Shown piece by piece: positions 50,872 to 59,449 of a stretch of DNA of 64,000 bases (within the stretch, counting starts at the first letter, position 1; each line of letters opens with the position of its first letter). The notes under the pieces were generated by a model. It made no database searches. It was not told where the DNA came from and worked only from the letters and a program-made list of their open reading frames with translations. The position numbers were made by a program, and so were the translations under genes. Origin of the DNA: Tardiphaga sp. (GTDB lineage Bacteria > Pseudomonadota > Alphaproteobacteria > Rhizobiales > Xanthobacteraceae); the NCBI RefSeq assembly GCF_028290495.1, contig NZ_JAQGJT010000151.1, positions 1 to 64,000 on the forward strand, in the 5' to 3' direction.

Positions 50872-51681
50872 ATGGAAACAGACGTGATGAGTGAAGGCAA
50901 CGAACGACGCTTTCGCACCTTGTTTATCTCCGACGTGCATCTGGGCGCCCGGGGTTCGCAAGCCGACCGGCTGCTGGATTTTCTCCGCACCCACGACGCA
51001 GACACCATCTATCTCGTCGGCGACATCGTCGATGGCTGGGCGCTGAAGTCGGGCTGGCACTGGCCGCAATCCCACAATGACTTCGTGCAGAAGATGCTGC
51101 GCAAGGCGCGCAAGGGCGCCAAGATCATCTACGTGCCCGGCAACCACGACGAATTCCTGCGCAATTATTACGGCACGCATTTCGGCGGCATCGACGTGGT
51201 CGAGACCGCGATCCACGAGGGCGTTGATGGCAGGCGCTATCTGGTGATCCACGGCGACATCTTCGATCTCGTGGTGCAGAACGCGCGCTGGCTCGCCCAT
51301 CTCGGCGATAAGGCCTACGATTTCGCGATCCAGATGAACCGTCTCGTCAATGCCTTCCGGAAATGGTTCGGCGTTCCGTACTGGTCGCTGTCGCAATGGG
51401 CCAAGCTGAAGGTCAAGAACGCCGTCAACTTCATCGGCGCGTTCGAGGAGACGCTGGCCACCGAAGCCCGCCGGCAAGGCGCCGACGGCGTCATCTGCGG
51501 CCACATCCACTATGCGACGATCCGCGACGAGCACGGCATCCGCTACATGAATTGCGGCGACTGGGTCGAGAGCTGCACGGCGCTCGTCGAGCATGAAGAC
51601 GGCCGCTTCGAGATCATCACCTGGACCGATCCGTTGCACCGTGCCGCGCCGGTGCGCGCCGTCGCCGCAAAGGCCGCGTGA
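50872..51681 (+). CDS. plcP: Metallophosphoesterase, PlcP-type phospholipase C (often mis-named LpxH)
   Basis: A 269-residue calcineurin-fold phosphoesterase with the full metal set DVHLG, GDIVDGW, PGNHDE and CGHIHYA. The family is routinely annotated as UDP-2,3-diacylglucosamine hydrolase. However, the rhizobial member PlcP hydrolyses phosphatidylcholine to diacylglycerol under phosphate limitation, and it characteristically precedes a GT4 glycosyltransferase gene (agt), as here. A Pho-box-like repeat lies directly upstream. ATG at 50872, with an in-frame ATG at 50887 possible. The stop overlaps the glycosyltransferase start by one base. Confidence 0.75.
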   Translation: METDVMSEGNERRFRTLFISDVHLGARGSQADRLLDFLRTHDADTIYLVGDIVDGWALKSGWHWPQSHNDFVQKMLRKARKGAKIIYVPGNHDEFLRNYYGTHFGGIDVVETAIHEGVDGRRYLVIHGDIFDLVVQNARWLAHLGDKAYDFAIQMNRLVNAFRKWFGVPYWSLSQWAKLKVKNAVNFIGAFEETLATEARRQGADGVICGHIHYATIRDEHGIRYMNCGDWVESCTALVEHEDGRFEIITWTDPLHRAAPVRAVAAKAA

Positions 51682-52730
51682 TGCGCATTCTCGTCGCCAC
51701 CGATGCCTGGCACCCGCAGGTCAACGGCGTGGTGCGAACCCTGACGATGATGGCGGAAGCCGCCAGGGGTTTCGGCGTCGAGGTGAGTTTTCTCACGCCG
51801 CAATCGTTTCGCACCTTTGCACTGCCGAGTTACGCCGATCTGCGCGTTGCCTTTCCCGGCCGTCGCGAGATCGCGGGGCTGATCGAGAAAGCGCGGCCCG
51901 ACAATATCCATATCGCCACCGAAGGCCCGATCGGCATGGCCGTGCGCGGCTATTGCCGGCGCCGCGGGATTCCGTTCACCACGAGCTTCCACACCCGCTT
52001 TCCGGAATATATCTCGGCGCGGTTGCCAATCCCGGAATCCTGGATCTGGGCGGCGCTGCGTCGTTTCCACGGTGCCAGTTCCGCGGTCATGGCGGCGACG
52101 CCGGCGTTGGTCCATGAATTGCGCAGCCGCGGCTTTCGCAACGTGGTGCTGTGGTCGCGCGGCGTCGATGCTTCGATGTTTCATCCGCGCAAGGTCGATC
52201 TGGGTTTTCCGAAGCCAGTGTTCCTGTCGGTCGGTCGCGTCGCGGTCGAGAAAAATCTCGAAGCCTTCCTCGAACTCGATCTGCCCGGCAGCAAGGTCGT
52301 GGTCGGCGACGGCCCGGCGCGCGCTGCGCTGCAGGCGAAATATCCCAAAGCGTTCTTCCTCGGCGCGTTGCAGGGCGAGGCTTTGGCCGCGGCCTATGCC
52401 GGCGCTGACGTATTCGTGTTTCCGAGCAAGACCGACACGTTCGGCCTGGTGCTGCTGGAGGCGCTGGCGAGTGGCGTTCCGGTGGCAGCATTTCCGGTGA
52501 CGGGACCGCGCGACGTGATCGGGGCGGCTCCGGTCGGCGTCCTCAGCGAGGATCTGCAGGAGGCCTGTCTCGGTGCGCTGAAATTGCTGCCGCAGGCCTG
52601 CCTGCGGTTTGCCGCGAGTCACACATGGGAAGCCTCCGCGCGGGCTTTTGTCAGCAATATCAGCCGGGTGCGCGCCGAACTCAGCGGCGACCCGGAAGCG
52701 CTTGCAAAGCAGCCCTCCGCCGCGACTTGA
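51681..52730 (+). CDS. agt: GT4 glycosyltransferase, Agt-type diacylglycerol glycosyltransferase
   Basis: A 349-residue GT-B fold transferase. The N-terminal acceptor domain begins MRILVATDAWHPQVNGVVRT, with FTTSFHTRFPEY near residue 95. The C-terminal nucleotide-sugar domain has FLSVGRVAVEKNLEAFL and the E-x7-E type block FPSKTDTFGLVLLEALASG. Coupled to the PlcP-type gene by a TGATG overlap, it likely transfers glucose or glucuronate to the diacylglycerol made by PlcP, giving phosphorus-free membrane lipids. Other GT4 roles remain possible from sequence alone. Confidence 0.75.
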   Translation: MRILVATDAWHPQVNGVVRTLTMMAEAARGFGVEVSFLTPQSFRTFALPSYADLRVAFPGRREIAGLIEKARPDNIHIATEGPIGMAVRGYCRRRGIPFTTSFHTRFPEYISARLPIPESWIWAALRRFHGASSAVMAATPALVHELRSRGFRNVVLWSRGVDASMFHPRKVDLGFPKPVFLSVGRVAVEKNLEAFLELDLPGSKVVVGDGPARAALQAKYPKAFFLGALQGEALAAAYAGADVFVFPSKTDTFGLVLLEALASGVPVAAFPVTGPRDVIGAAPVGVLSEDLQEACLGALKLLPQACLRFAASHTWEASARAFVSNISRVRAELSGDPEALAKQPSAAT

Positions 52731-52761
52731 TCGCCCGCAGTGTCGCGCGATACAACGCGGG

Positions 52762-53751
52762 ATGACAAATTCCCCTCTGCCGATTTCAGCCGCCGATATC
52801 GATGCCGCCGCTGCCGTCATCGCTCCCTATGCGGTGCGCACGCCGCTGCTGACGTCCCCCTCGCTCGATGCGCTGACCGGTGCACGGGTATTCCTGAAGC
52901 CCGAAGTGCTGCAGCGAACCGGCTCGTTCAAGTTCCGCGGCGCTTTCAACAAGCTGTCGTCGATTCCGCAGGCCGAGCGCGCCGGTGGCGTGGTGGCGTT
53001 CTCGTCGGGCAATCACGCGCAGGGCGTCGCCGCCGCGGCGCAGATCCTGGGTATGCACGCGACCATCGTAATGCCCGCGGATTCGCCGCTCTCGAAGCGC
53101 GAGCGCACCAAGGGCTACGGCGCGGAAGTCGTGCTGTACGATCGCTATACCGAAGACCGCGAAGCCATCGCCGCCGCCATCGCCGGCAAGCGTGGCGCGA
53201 CGTTGGTGAAGCCCTATGACGATCCGTTCGTGATGGCCGGGCAGGGCACCGTCGGCCGCGAGATCGCGCAAGACATGGCTGCACTGGGGCTTACGCCCGA
53301 CATCGTCGCGGCGCAGGCCTCCGGCGGCGGATTGGTCGCGGGCATCGCGATGGCCGTGAAGGCGAAGTTTCCCGATACCGCGATCATCGTCGCCGAGCCT
53401 GCCGGCTTCGACGATCACACGCTGTCGCTGCGCGCCGGCCGACCGGTGGCGCATAGCAACGAGGGCAAGACCTTCTGCGACGCACTGATGGCCCTGATGC
53501 CCGGCGAACTCACTTTCGCGGTCAACAGCCGCCTGCTGGCCGGTGGCGTCAGCGCGACGGATGCGGAAGTAGGCAGAGCGATGGCGTTTGCGTTCCGGGA
53601 TCTGAAGCTGGTGGTCGAACCCGGCGGCGCCGTGGCGCTGGCGGCGCTGATGACCGGCAAGATCGACGCACGCGGCAAGGTAGCGGTGATCGTGTTGTCC
53701 GGCGGTAACGTCGATGCGGATCTGTACGCGAAGGTTATCAACGCTGGCTGA
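52762..53751 (+). CDS. Threonine ammonia-lyase / serine-threonine dehydratase (catabolic, no ACT domain)
   Basis: A 329-residue fold-type II PLP enzyme. The PLP lysine is in TGSFKFRGA (about residue 54), the phosphate-binding loop equivalents are SSGNHAQGVA and SGGGLVAGIA, and the C-terminal VIVLSGGNVD is present. It deaminates threonine or serine to a 2-oxo acid. It lacks the C-terminal ACT-like regulatory domain of the biosynthetic IlvA, so a catabolic TdcB-like or serine/threo-3-hydroxyaspartate dehydratase role is likely. ATG at 52762, 31 bp after the glycosyltransferase gene. Confidence 0.85.
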   Translation: MTNSPLPISAADIDAAAAVIAPYAVRTPLLTSPSLDALTGARVFLKPEVLQRTGSFKFRGAFNKLSSIPQAERAGGVVAFSSGNHAQGVAAAAQILGMHATIVMPADSPLSKRERTKGYGAEVVLYDRYTEDREAIAAAIAGKRGATLVKPYDDPFVMAGQGTVGREIAQDMAALGLTPDIVAAQASGGGLVAGIAMAVKAKFPDTAIIVAEPAGFDDHTLSLRAGRPVAHSNEGKTFCDALMALMPGELTFAVNSRLLAGGVSATDAEVGRAMAFAFRDLKLVVEPGGAVALAALMTGKIDARGKVAVIVLSGGNVDADLYAKVINAG

Positions 53752-53861
53752 AGTGCAGGGCCGGGCTCAGGCCGAGCCCTCCCTCGCTCTTGCTTGGGTC
53801 CGGACACTGTCAAAGCTGGTAGTGGCGACGCCGAAGTTCTTGGCGAGCGGTGAATTGAACT

Positions 53862-55070
53862 CTACGAAAAGAACGCGATCTTTTCGGCCTGGGTCATGCG
53901 GCGGATCGGGGCGAGGGGATCGGCGGCCGGCGCGTTGGGATTCGAGATCACGCCATTGGCGATCAGCGCTGCGCCCAGCGAGGGATGATAGGCCAGTTCG
54001 GGCTGCGGTTCCGGCACGACGGCTGCGATTTGTACAGCCGGAGCCGAAGCGATGGCTGCCGACGTTGCCGCCGGCGCGGCGTAAGTTGGCGTCACTTCCG
54101 TCTCGGCGGGATGCAGCCCGCTGATTTCCGGCTCGTCCATCACCGGTTCGTCGATTTCCAGCTCCGCCGTCTCGGGCTCGCTGAAATCCTGCACGGCCAT
54201 TTCCATCGCCACCAAGTCGAGCACGGCGAGGTCGTGGGCTTCGGCGTCAAGCGCAGCGGTCTCTGGCGCGGAAATCTCTGTCTCGGAAATCCCGGGCTCG
54301 GCGATCGCCACTTCTTCGACCGCCTGGGCCAATGATACTTCGGCGATGATGGCGGCGATTCCGGTGGTTGATTCCGCGATCGGGGCTGCGGCTTCAGCGG
54401 GCTTCGGTGCCACGGCCTGTTCGACGACCGGCTCCGGCGCCTTGAAGAGCGGCGTCACCGAGGCGCGCGCTTCCGCGGCCGGCGGCACGGGCTTCTCAGT
54501 CGCGGGCGGCGTTTCCGCCTTTGCGCTCGTCGCACTGCCATCGACGAGCTGTTCGATCCGCTGCATCAGCAAGTCATAGCTGGCGAGCACGGTCTCTCGG
54601 CCGTCGCTGTTGGCGTTCTGCTGGCCGGCCTCGATCGCCTTGACCTGGGTGTCCAGCAGATCGCAGATTCGGGCGTCCGCGCCGCATTCGCGCAAGGTCC
54701 AGGCGATCTCGCGCACGATCCGCGCGCCGTTGTGGGCTGCGGTCAGGGTGTCGTCGGCCTCGGGCCGCGGCAGCGATTCGATGGCGGTGGCCTTGGCCTG
54801 GCGTATCGCGGTGCGGATTGCGCCGAGGGCGTCGCTGAGGCTGACAGCTTTGGGGGCCTGCTTCTCCGCCTTGAGGCTGGCTTCGATGCGCGCCACGGCT
54901 TCCATCACCATGCCGGTGTCGGTGTGGCGGTTGCGCTTGGCGTATTCGTTGAGGAACCAGCGGCCGCGCGCCGTCTCCATGAAGGCTTCACGGATCGCGT
55001 CATAGTCCGCTTCGCCCGGCACGTTGGGGCGGGCGGAAATCGGCGACAGGGCAAATGCTTCTTCGGGCAT
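53862..55070 (-). CDS. Hypothetical protein with low-complexity Ala/Glu/Pro region
   Basis: A 402-residue protein of unknown function. The N-terminal third is ordered and helical (EADYDAIREAFMETARGRWFL, MVMEAVARIEASLK, NGARIVREIAWTLRECGADARI). Residues about 190-370 are low-complexity, rich in Ala, Glu, Pro and Val (EPETAELEIDEPVMDEPE). A conserved-looking C-terminal tail ends DPLAPIRRMTQAEKIAFFS. There is no signal peptide or membrane segment. ATG at 55070 is chosen because upstream sequence lacks the same character. The tripartite layout suggests an adaptor with a short C-terminal interaction motif; nothing firmer can be said. Confidence 0.7.
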   Translation of the reverse strand: MPEEAFALSPISARPNVPGEADYDAIREAFMETARGRWFLNEYAKRNRHTDTGMVMEAVARIEASLKAEKQAPKAVSLSDALGAIRTAIRQAKATAIESLPRPEADDTLTAAHNGARIVREIAWTLRECGADARICDLLDTQVKAIEAGQQNANSDGRETVLASYDLLMQRIEQLVDGSATSAKAETPPATEKPVPPAAEARASVTPLFKAPEPVVEQAVAPKPAEAAAPIAESTTGIAAIIAEVSLAQAVEEVAIAEPGISETEISAPETAALDAEAHDLAVLDLVAMEMAVQDFSEPETAELEIDEPVMDEPEISGLHPAETEVTPTYAAPAATSAAIASAPAVQIAAVVPEPQPELAYHPSLGAALIANGVISNPNAPAADPLAPIRRMTQAEKIAFFS

Positions 55071-55144
55071 GGATAAACTCGCGGCGCAGATCGCTGCGCG
55101 GTATGTACGGTCAGCACGACCCCCAGCGAATCGCACTGGAACTG

Positions 55145-56359
55145 ATGATAGCCGAATCCGCTGCCCTGATCGCTTCGCAAATGCCGGGTCGGCGGTTCGC
55201 CGCACGGCTGGCGCTGTTCTATGCCGCGGTGTTCGGCACGGTCGGCACCTATCTGCCGTTCTTTCCGGTATGGCTGAAGGCGGTCGGCATCGATCCCTCC
55301 TGGATCGGTCTGATCACAGCGGTGCCGTCGGTGACGCGCTTCACGGTGCTGCCCTTCATCACGGGCCTCGCGGAAAAGCATCGTGCGCTGCGCGGCGCGA
55401 TGATGGCGACGGCGTTTCTCGCTGCGCTCGGCTTCTCGGTGATCGGCTTGCTCGATACGCCCGTGCTGATCCTGATCGCCTTTGCGCTCACCGCCTGTGT
55501 CTGGACGCCTTTGGTGCCGTTGACCGACGGCTACGCGCTGAAGGGCGTGGCGCGCTATGGCCTGAACTACGGGCCGATGCGGCTGTGGGGATCGGCGGCC
55601 TTCGTGGTCGGCGCGCTGGCCTGCGGGCTGCTGGTCGAGGTGATCGCGGCCAAGCACCTGATCTGGATCATCGCCGGCATGGCGACGGTCGGCGCGCTGT
55701 CCAGCCTGCGGCTGCAGCCGATTTCGGCACCGGGGCCGGCGCGCGTAATGCTCCCTGCCACGTCGTTGCTGCGCGAGCGGGGCTTCCTCACCATCATGGC
55801 GGCGTCGGCGCTGATCCAGGGCAGCCACGCGACCTATTACACCTTCGCATCGATCAGCTGGCAGGGGGCGGGGGTGGGCGGGCTGACCATCGCGGGATTA
55901 TGGTCACTTGGCGTCATCGCGGAGATCGTGGTGTTCGCCCTGTCGCCGCGCTTCACGCTGTCGCCGGCGCTGCTGGTGGTGCTCGGCGGCCTCAGCGGCC
56001 TGACGCGCTGGGTGATCACGGCGCAGCAGCCGGATATCGCGGTGCTCTCGGTGATCCAGTTGATGCACGGCCTGACCTACGGGCTGACGCAGGTCGGCAT
56101 CATGGGTCTGCTGGTGCGCCACGTGCCCGGCCACCTCACCGCCACCGCGCAGGGCTATCTCACCGCCTGCACCGGTATCGTGATGAGTTCGGCGGCGGTG
56201 GTCTCCGGGCTGATCTATGCGCGTTATGGCGAGGGCGCCTATTACGCGATGGCGGTGCTGGCGCTGGCCGGCGCCGCCACGATGTGGTTCGGCCGGCACC
56301 GCGCGGATACGCCCTATGCCGCAGCCGATCAGCCCCAGAGCGTGGCGTCCGGCGGATAG
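55145..56359 (+). CDS. Major facilitator superfamily transporter (3-phenylpropionate transporter-like)
   Basis: A 404-residue membrane carrier with about 12 helices of the MFS_1_like group. Blocks include LALFYAAVFGTVGTYLPFFP, WIGLITAVPSVTRF, LTDGYALKGVARYGLNYGPMRLWGS and LMHGLTYGLTQVG. The LNYGPMRLWGSAAFV region matches HcaT/YcaD-like sugar or aromatic-acid carriers. ATG at 55145 with a short TGGA upstream; a later ATG at 55181 is an alternative. Its 3-prime end overlaps the convergent epimerase gene by 31 bp. The substrate is unknown. Confidence 0.83.
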   Translation: MIAESAALIASQMPGRRFAARLALFYAAVFGTVGTYLPFFPVWLKAVGIDPSWIGLITAVPSVTRFTVLPFITGLAEKHRALRGAMMATAFLAALGFSVIGLLDTPVLILIAFALTACVWTPLVPLTDGYALKGVARYGLNYGPMRLWGSAAFVVGALACGLLVEVIAAKHLIWIIAGMATVGALSSLRLQPISAPGPARVMLPATSLLRERGFLTIMAASALIQGSHATYYTFASISWQGAGVGGLTIAGLWSLGVIAEIVVFALSPRFTLSPALLVVLGGLSGLTRWVITAQQPDIAVLSVIQLMHGLTYGLTQVGIMGLLVRHVPGHLTATAQGYLTACTGIVMSSAAVVSGLIYARYGEGAYYAMAVLALAGAATMWFGRHRADTPYAAADQPQSVASGG

Positions 56360-57333
56360 ATCGTGCTGTCGTCGTAGCGCAAGCCGCCGTCGCGATCCCC
56401 GGCGAGCAGCAGCGGGCCGTCGAGATCGACGAAACGCGCCTGTTGCGCGATCAGCATGGCCGGGGCCATCGACAGCGAGGTCGCCACCATGCAGCCGACC
56501 ATGATCTCGAAGCCCATCGCGTGTGCGGCGTCGGCCATCGCCAGCGCCGCGGTCAAGCCGCCGGCCTTGTCGAGCTTGATGTTGATGGCGTCGTAGCGGC
56601 CGCGCAGGCCGAGCAGCGAGGACAATTCATGCACGCTCTCGTCAGCGCAGACCGCCATCGGCCGGCGGATTTCGGCCAGTGCGTCGTCCTGTCCGGCCGG
56701 CAGCGGCTGCTCGACAAGGGTGACGCCGGCTTCCTCGCAGGCGGCGAGGTTGCGTTCGAGATTTTCCGGCGTCCAGGCCTCGTTGGCATCGACGATCAGC
56801 TCGCACTCATGCGCTTCCCGGCGCACGGCCTTGATGCGGGCGGCGTCGCCTTCGCCGCCAAGCTTGATCTTGAGCAGCGGGCGGTAGGCGGCTTTCGCCG
56901 TCGCCGCGGCCATCGCATCGGGTGTGCCGAGCGAGATCGTAAAAGCGGTGGTGCAGGGGTGTGGGGCGACCCGTCCGAGCAGGTCCCAGATACGCCGTCC
57001 GGCCGCCTTGGCTTCCAGATCGAGCAGGGCGCAATCCAGCGCGTTGCGGGCGGCGCCCGCCGGCATCAGCACCTGCAAGGCCTGACGGTCGATGCCCCCC
57101 CTGAAGCGATCCTGCATGGCCAGGATGGCGGCCAGGGTCGCTTCCGGCGTCTCGCCATAACGCGCATAGGGCACACATTCGCCGCGGCCGGTAAAATCGC
57201 CGCGGCTGATCTCGGCGACCACGGTGACCGCTTCGGTCTTGGCGCCGCGGCTGATGGTGAAAGCGCCGGCGATCGGCCAGCGTTCGATTCGGGCGCTGAG
57301 GAGGGCGGGGGCCGGTATTTTGAGGTCAGGCAA
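56329..57333 (-). CDS. Enolase-superfamily dipeptide epimerase (L-Ala-D/L-Glu epimerase-like)
   Basis: About 334 residues of the muconate-lactonising subgroup of the enolase superfamily. The catalytic KxK is in LLKIKLGG, metal ligands are in LIVDANEAW, LVEQPLP and CADES, and the second-side lysine is in INIKLDKAGG. This pattern fits YcjG-type epimerases that recycle murein L-Ala-D-Glu. The start is uncertain: TTG at 57333 is placed just before the family-like sequence, and no ATG is available nearby in frame. It converges with the MFS gene and is divergent from mlaE. Confidence 0.82.
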   Translation of the reverse strand: MPDLKIPAPALLSARIERWPIAGAFTISRGAKTEAVTVVAEISRGDFTGRGECVPYARYGETPEATLAAILAMQDRFRGGIDRQALQVLMPAGAARNALDCALLDLEAKAAGRRIWDLLGRVAPHPCTTAFTISLGTPDAMAAATAKAAYRPLLKIKLGGEGDAARIKAVRREAHECELIVDANEAWTPENLERNLAACEEAGVTLVEQPLPAGQDDALAEIRRPMAVCADESVHELSSLLGLRGRYDAINIKLDKAGGLTAALAMADAAHAMGFEIMVGCMVATSLSMAPAMLIAQQARFVDLDGPLLLAGDRDGGLRYDDSTIYPPDATLWG

Positions 57334-57523
57334 GGGAATGTCTCGTGGTGCCAGAGGCGGTGTATCGGACCACCTTTGCGTTAACAGAATAGAACCGTAG
57401 CTGCGTATAAGACTATCAGGACCGGTCGAACTTGTTTGAGTCGCATTATCAGTGTCTGACAGGTCTGGAATCGAGCCAGGAAGGCCGGTTGCGCGGATGC
57501 GCGGCCAGATGCAGGAGCAAGGT

Positions 57524-58657
57524 GTGAACGGCGGCCCGATACTTGAACAGATCGCCAAGGGCGATGGTCTGGCGTTGTGCGCTTCGGGGTCGTGGACGGC
57601 ACGTTTCGCGCCGGCGCTCGAGCAGATCGTGTCCGATGCCGAGAAGCTGACCGGCAGCCGCCCCCATATTTTCATCGACGTCTCCGAAGTCTCCAAACTC
57701 GACACGTTCGGCGCCTGGCTGATCGAGCGGCTGCGCCGTAGCCTGACGAACGGCGGGGCCGAGGCCGAGATCGCCGGTCTGTCGGCGAATTATTCCAGCC
57801 TGGTCGACGAGGTGCGTCGCGTGCAGCCGGCGACGGCGCCGCAGGCGAAACCGTCGCCGCTGACCGGCACGCTCGACCTGATCGGCCGCAGCGTGTTCGG
57901 CGTCGGCGCGACCGTTATCGCGCTGGTCGGCATGATCGGCGCGGTGCTTGCCGCACTGGCGCGCGTGATCCGCAATCCGTCGCGTTTCCGTTTCACCTCG
58001 ATGGTGCACCACCTCGAACAGGTGTGCTGGAATGCCGTGCCGATCGTGGTGCTGATCACCTTCCTGATCGGCTGCATCGTGGCCCAGCAGGGCATCTTTC
58101 ATTTCCGCCAGTTCGGCGCCGACGTGTTCGTCGTCGACATGCTGGGCGTGCTGGTTCTGCGCGAACTCGGCGTGCTGCTGGTGGCGATCATGGTCGCCGG
58201 CCGCTCCGGCAGCGCCTACACTGCCGAACTCGGCTCGATGAAAATGCGCGAAGAGATCGATGCGCTGCGCACCATGGGCTTCGATCCGATCGAAGTACTG
58301 ATCCTGCCGCGCATGATCGCGCTGGTGATCGGCCTGCCGATCCTGACCTTCCTCGGCGGCATCGCTGCGCTGTATGGCGGCGGGCTGGTGGCATGGACCT
58401 ATGGCGGCGTCGATCCGGAAGCGTTTTTGGCGCGGTTGCGCGATGCGATCTCGATCAACCACTTTACCGTCGGTATGCTGAAGGCGCCGGTGATGGCTGC
58501 CGTGATCGGCATCGTCGCCTGCGTCGAGGGACTGGCCGTGCAGGGCAGCGCGGAATCGCTGGGCCAGCACACCACCTCGTCGGTGGTGAAGGGAATCTTC
58601 TTCGTGATCGTGATGGACGGCGTGTTCGCGATCTTCTTCGCCGCGATCGGGATCTGA
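57524..58657 (+). CDS. mlaE: MlaE permease with N-terminal STAS (MlaB-like) domain
   Basis: About 377 residues. The first roughly 100 residues form a STAS domain (HIFIDVSEVSKLDTFGAWLIERL), the fold of E. coli MlaB, here fused to the permease. The MlaE permease follows with GCIVAQQGIFHFRQFGAD, ELGVLLVAIMVAGRSGSAYTAE and MRTMGFDP-like cytoplasmic loops. It is the inner-membrane core of the Mla phospholipid transporter. The start is a GTG at 57524 with AGGAG (57513-57517); in-frame alternatives are GTG 57452 and ATG 57497/57509. The gene is followed after two bases by mlaF. Confidence 0.87.
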   Translation: MNGGPILEQIAKGDGLALCASGSWTARFAPALEQIVSDAEKLTGSRPHIFIDVSEVSKLDTFGAWLIERLRRSLTNGGAEAEIAGLSANYSSLVDEVRRVQPATAPQAKPSPLTGTLDLIGRSVFGVGATVIALVGMIGAVLAALARVIRNPSRFRFTSMVHHLEQVCWNAVPIVVLITFLIGCIVAQQGIFHFRQFGADVFVVDMLGVLVLRELGVLLVAIMVAGRSGSAYTAELGSMKMREEIDALRTMGFDPIEVLILPRMIALVIGLPILTFLGGIAALYGGGLVAWTYGGVDPEAFLARLRDAISINHFTVGMLKAPVMAAVIGIVACVEGLAVQGSAESLGQHTTSSVVKGIFFVIVMDGVFAIFFAAIGI

Positions 58658-58659
58658 CC

Positions 58660-59430
58660 ATGCTGGCTGCGACGAAAGACCCGATCATCCGCGTCCGCGA
58701 CCTCACGGTCGCCTTCGGCGAACGGCGTGTGCTCAAAGGCCTCGATCTGGAGGTTAGCCGCGGTGAGATTCTCGGCTTCGTCGGCGCGTCCGGCGCCGGC
58801 AAGTCGGTGTTGATGCGGACCATCATCGGGCTGGTGCCGAAGGTCTCTGGCAACATCGAGGTGTTCGGCATTGATCTCGATGCCACTGATACCGTGGAGC
58901 GTCGCGGCGTGGAGCGGCGCTGGGGCATTCTGTTCCAGCACGGCGCGTTGTTCTCCTCGCTCAGCGTGCGGCAGAACGTGCAATTCCCGATCCGCGAATA
59001 CCTCAAAGTATCCGAGCGACTGCTCGACGAGATCACGATTGCCAAGCTGGCGATGGTCGGTCTGAAGGCCGACGTCGCCGACCGGATGCCGTCGGAACTG
59101 TCGGGCGGCATGATCAAGCGCGTGGCGCTGGCGCGGGCGCTGGCACTCGATCCTGAAATCGTGTTCCTCGACGAGCCGACCTCCGGGCTCGACCCGATCG
59201 GCGCCGGCGAGTTCGACGAACTGGTGCGCACGCTGCAGCGAACTTTGGGCCTGACCGTTTTCATGGTAACCCACGATCTGGACAGCCTGCATACTGCCTG
59301 TGACCGGATCGCGGTTTTGGGCGATGGCAAGATCATCGCACACGGCACGATGGACGACATGCTGGCTTCGCAGCATCCCTGGCTACAGGAATACTTCCAC
59401 GGCAAGCGCGCGCGCGCCGTCCTCGCTTAG
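58660..59430 (+). CDS. mlaF: Mla phospholipid transporter ATP-binding protein MlaF
   Basis: A 256-residue ATPase. Walker A is GASGAGKSV (about residues 42-50). The signature region ELSGGMIKRVALARAL carries the MlaF-type GGM-KRV form, and Walker B is IVFLDEPTSGLDPIGAG. The H-loop is MVTHDLDSL. ATG at 58660, two bases after the mlaE stop. It powers phospholipid movement between inner membrane and periplasmic MCE protein. Confidence 0.9.
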   Translation: MLAATKDPIIRVRDLTVAFGERRVLKGLDLEVSRGEILGFVGASGAGKSVLMRTIIGLVPKVSGNIEVFGIDLDATDTVERRGVERRWGILFQHGALFSSLSVRQNVQFPIREYLKVSERLLDEITIAKLAMVGLKADVADRMPSELSGGMIKRVALARALALDPEIVFLDEPTSGLDPIGAGEFDELVRTLQRTLGLTVFMVTHDLDSLHTACDRIAVLGDGKIIAHGTMDDMLASQHPWLQEYFHGKRARAVLA

Positions 59431-59449
59431 TTATACTGGAGTTGGTTTG

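Noticed and set aside
50872..51681. UDP-2,3-diacylglucosamine diphosphatase (LpxH) label
   Set aside because: The fold fits, but no lipid A gene is nearby. Overlap with a GT4 gene plus the Pho-box-like repeat favours the PlcP type. Not excluded without phylogeny.
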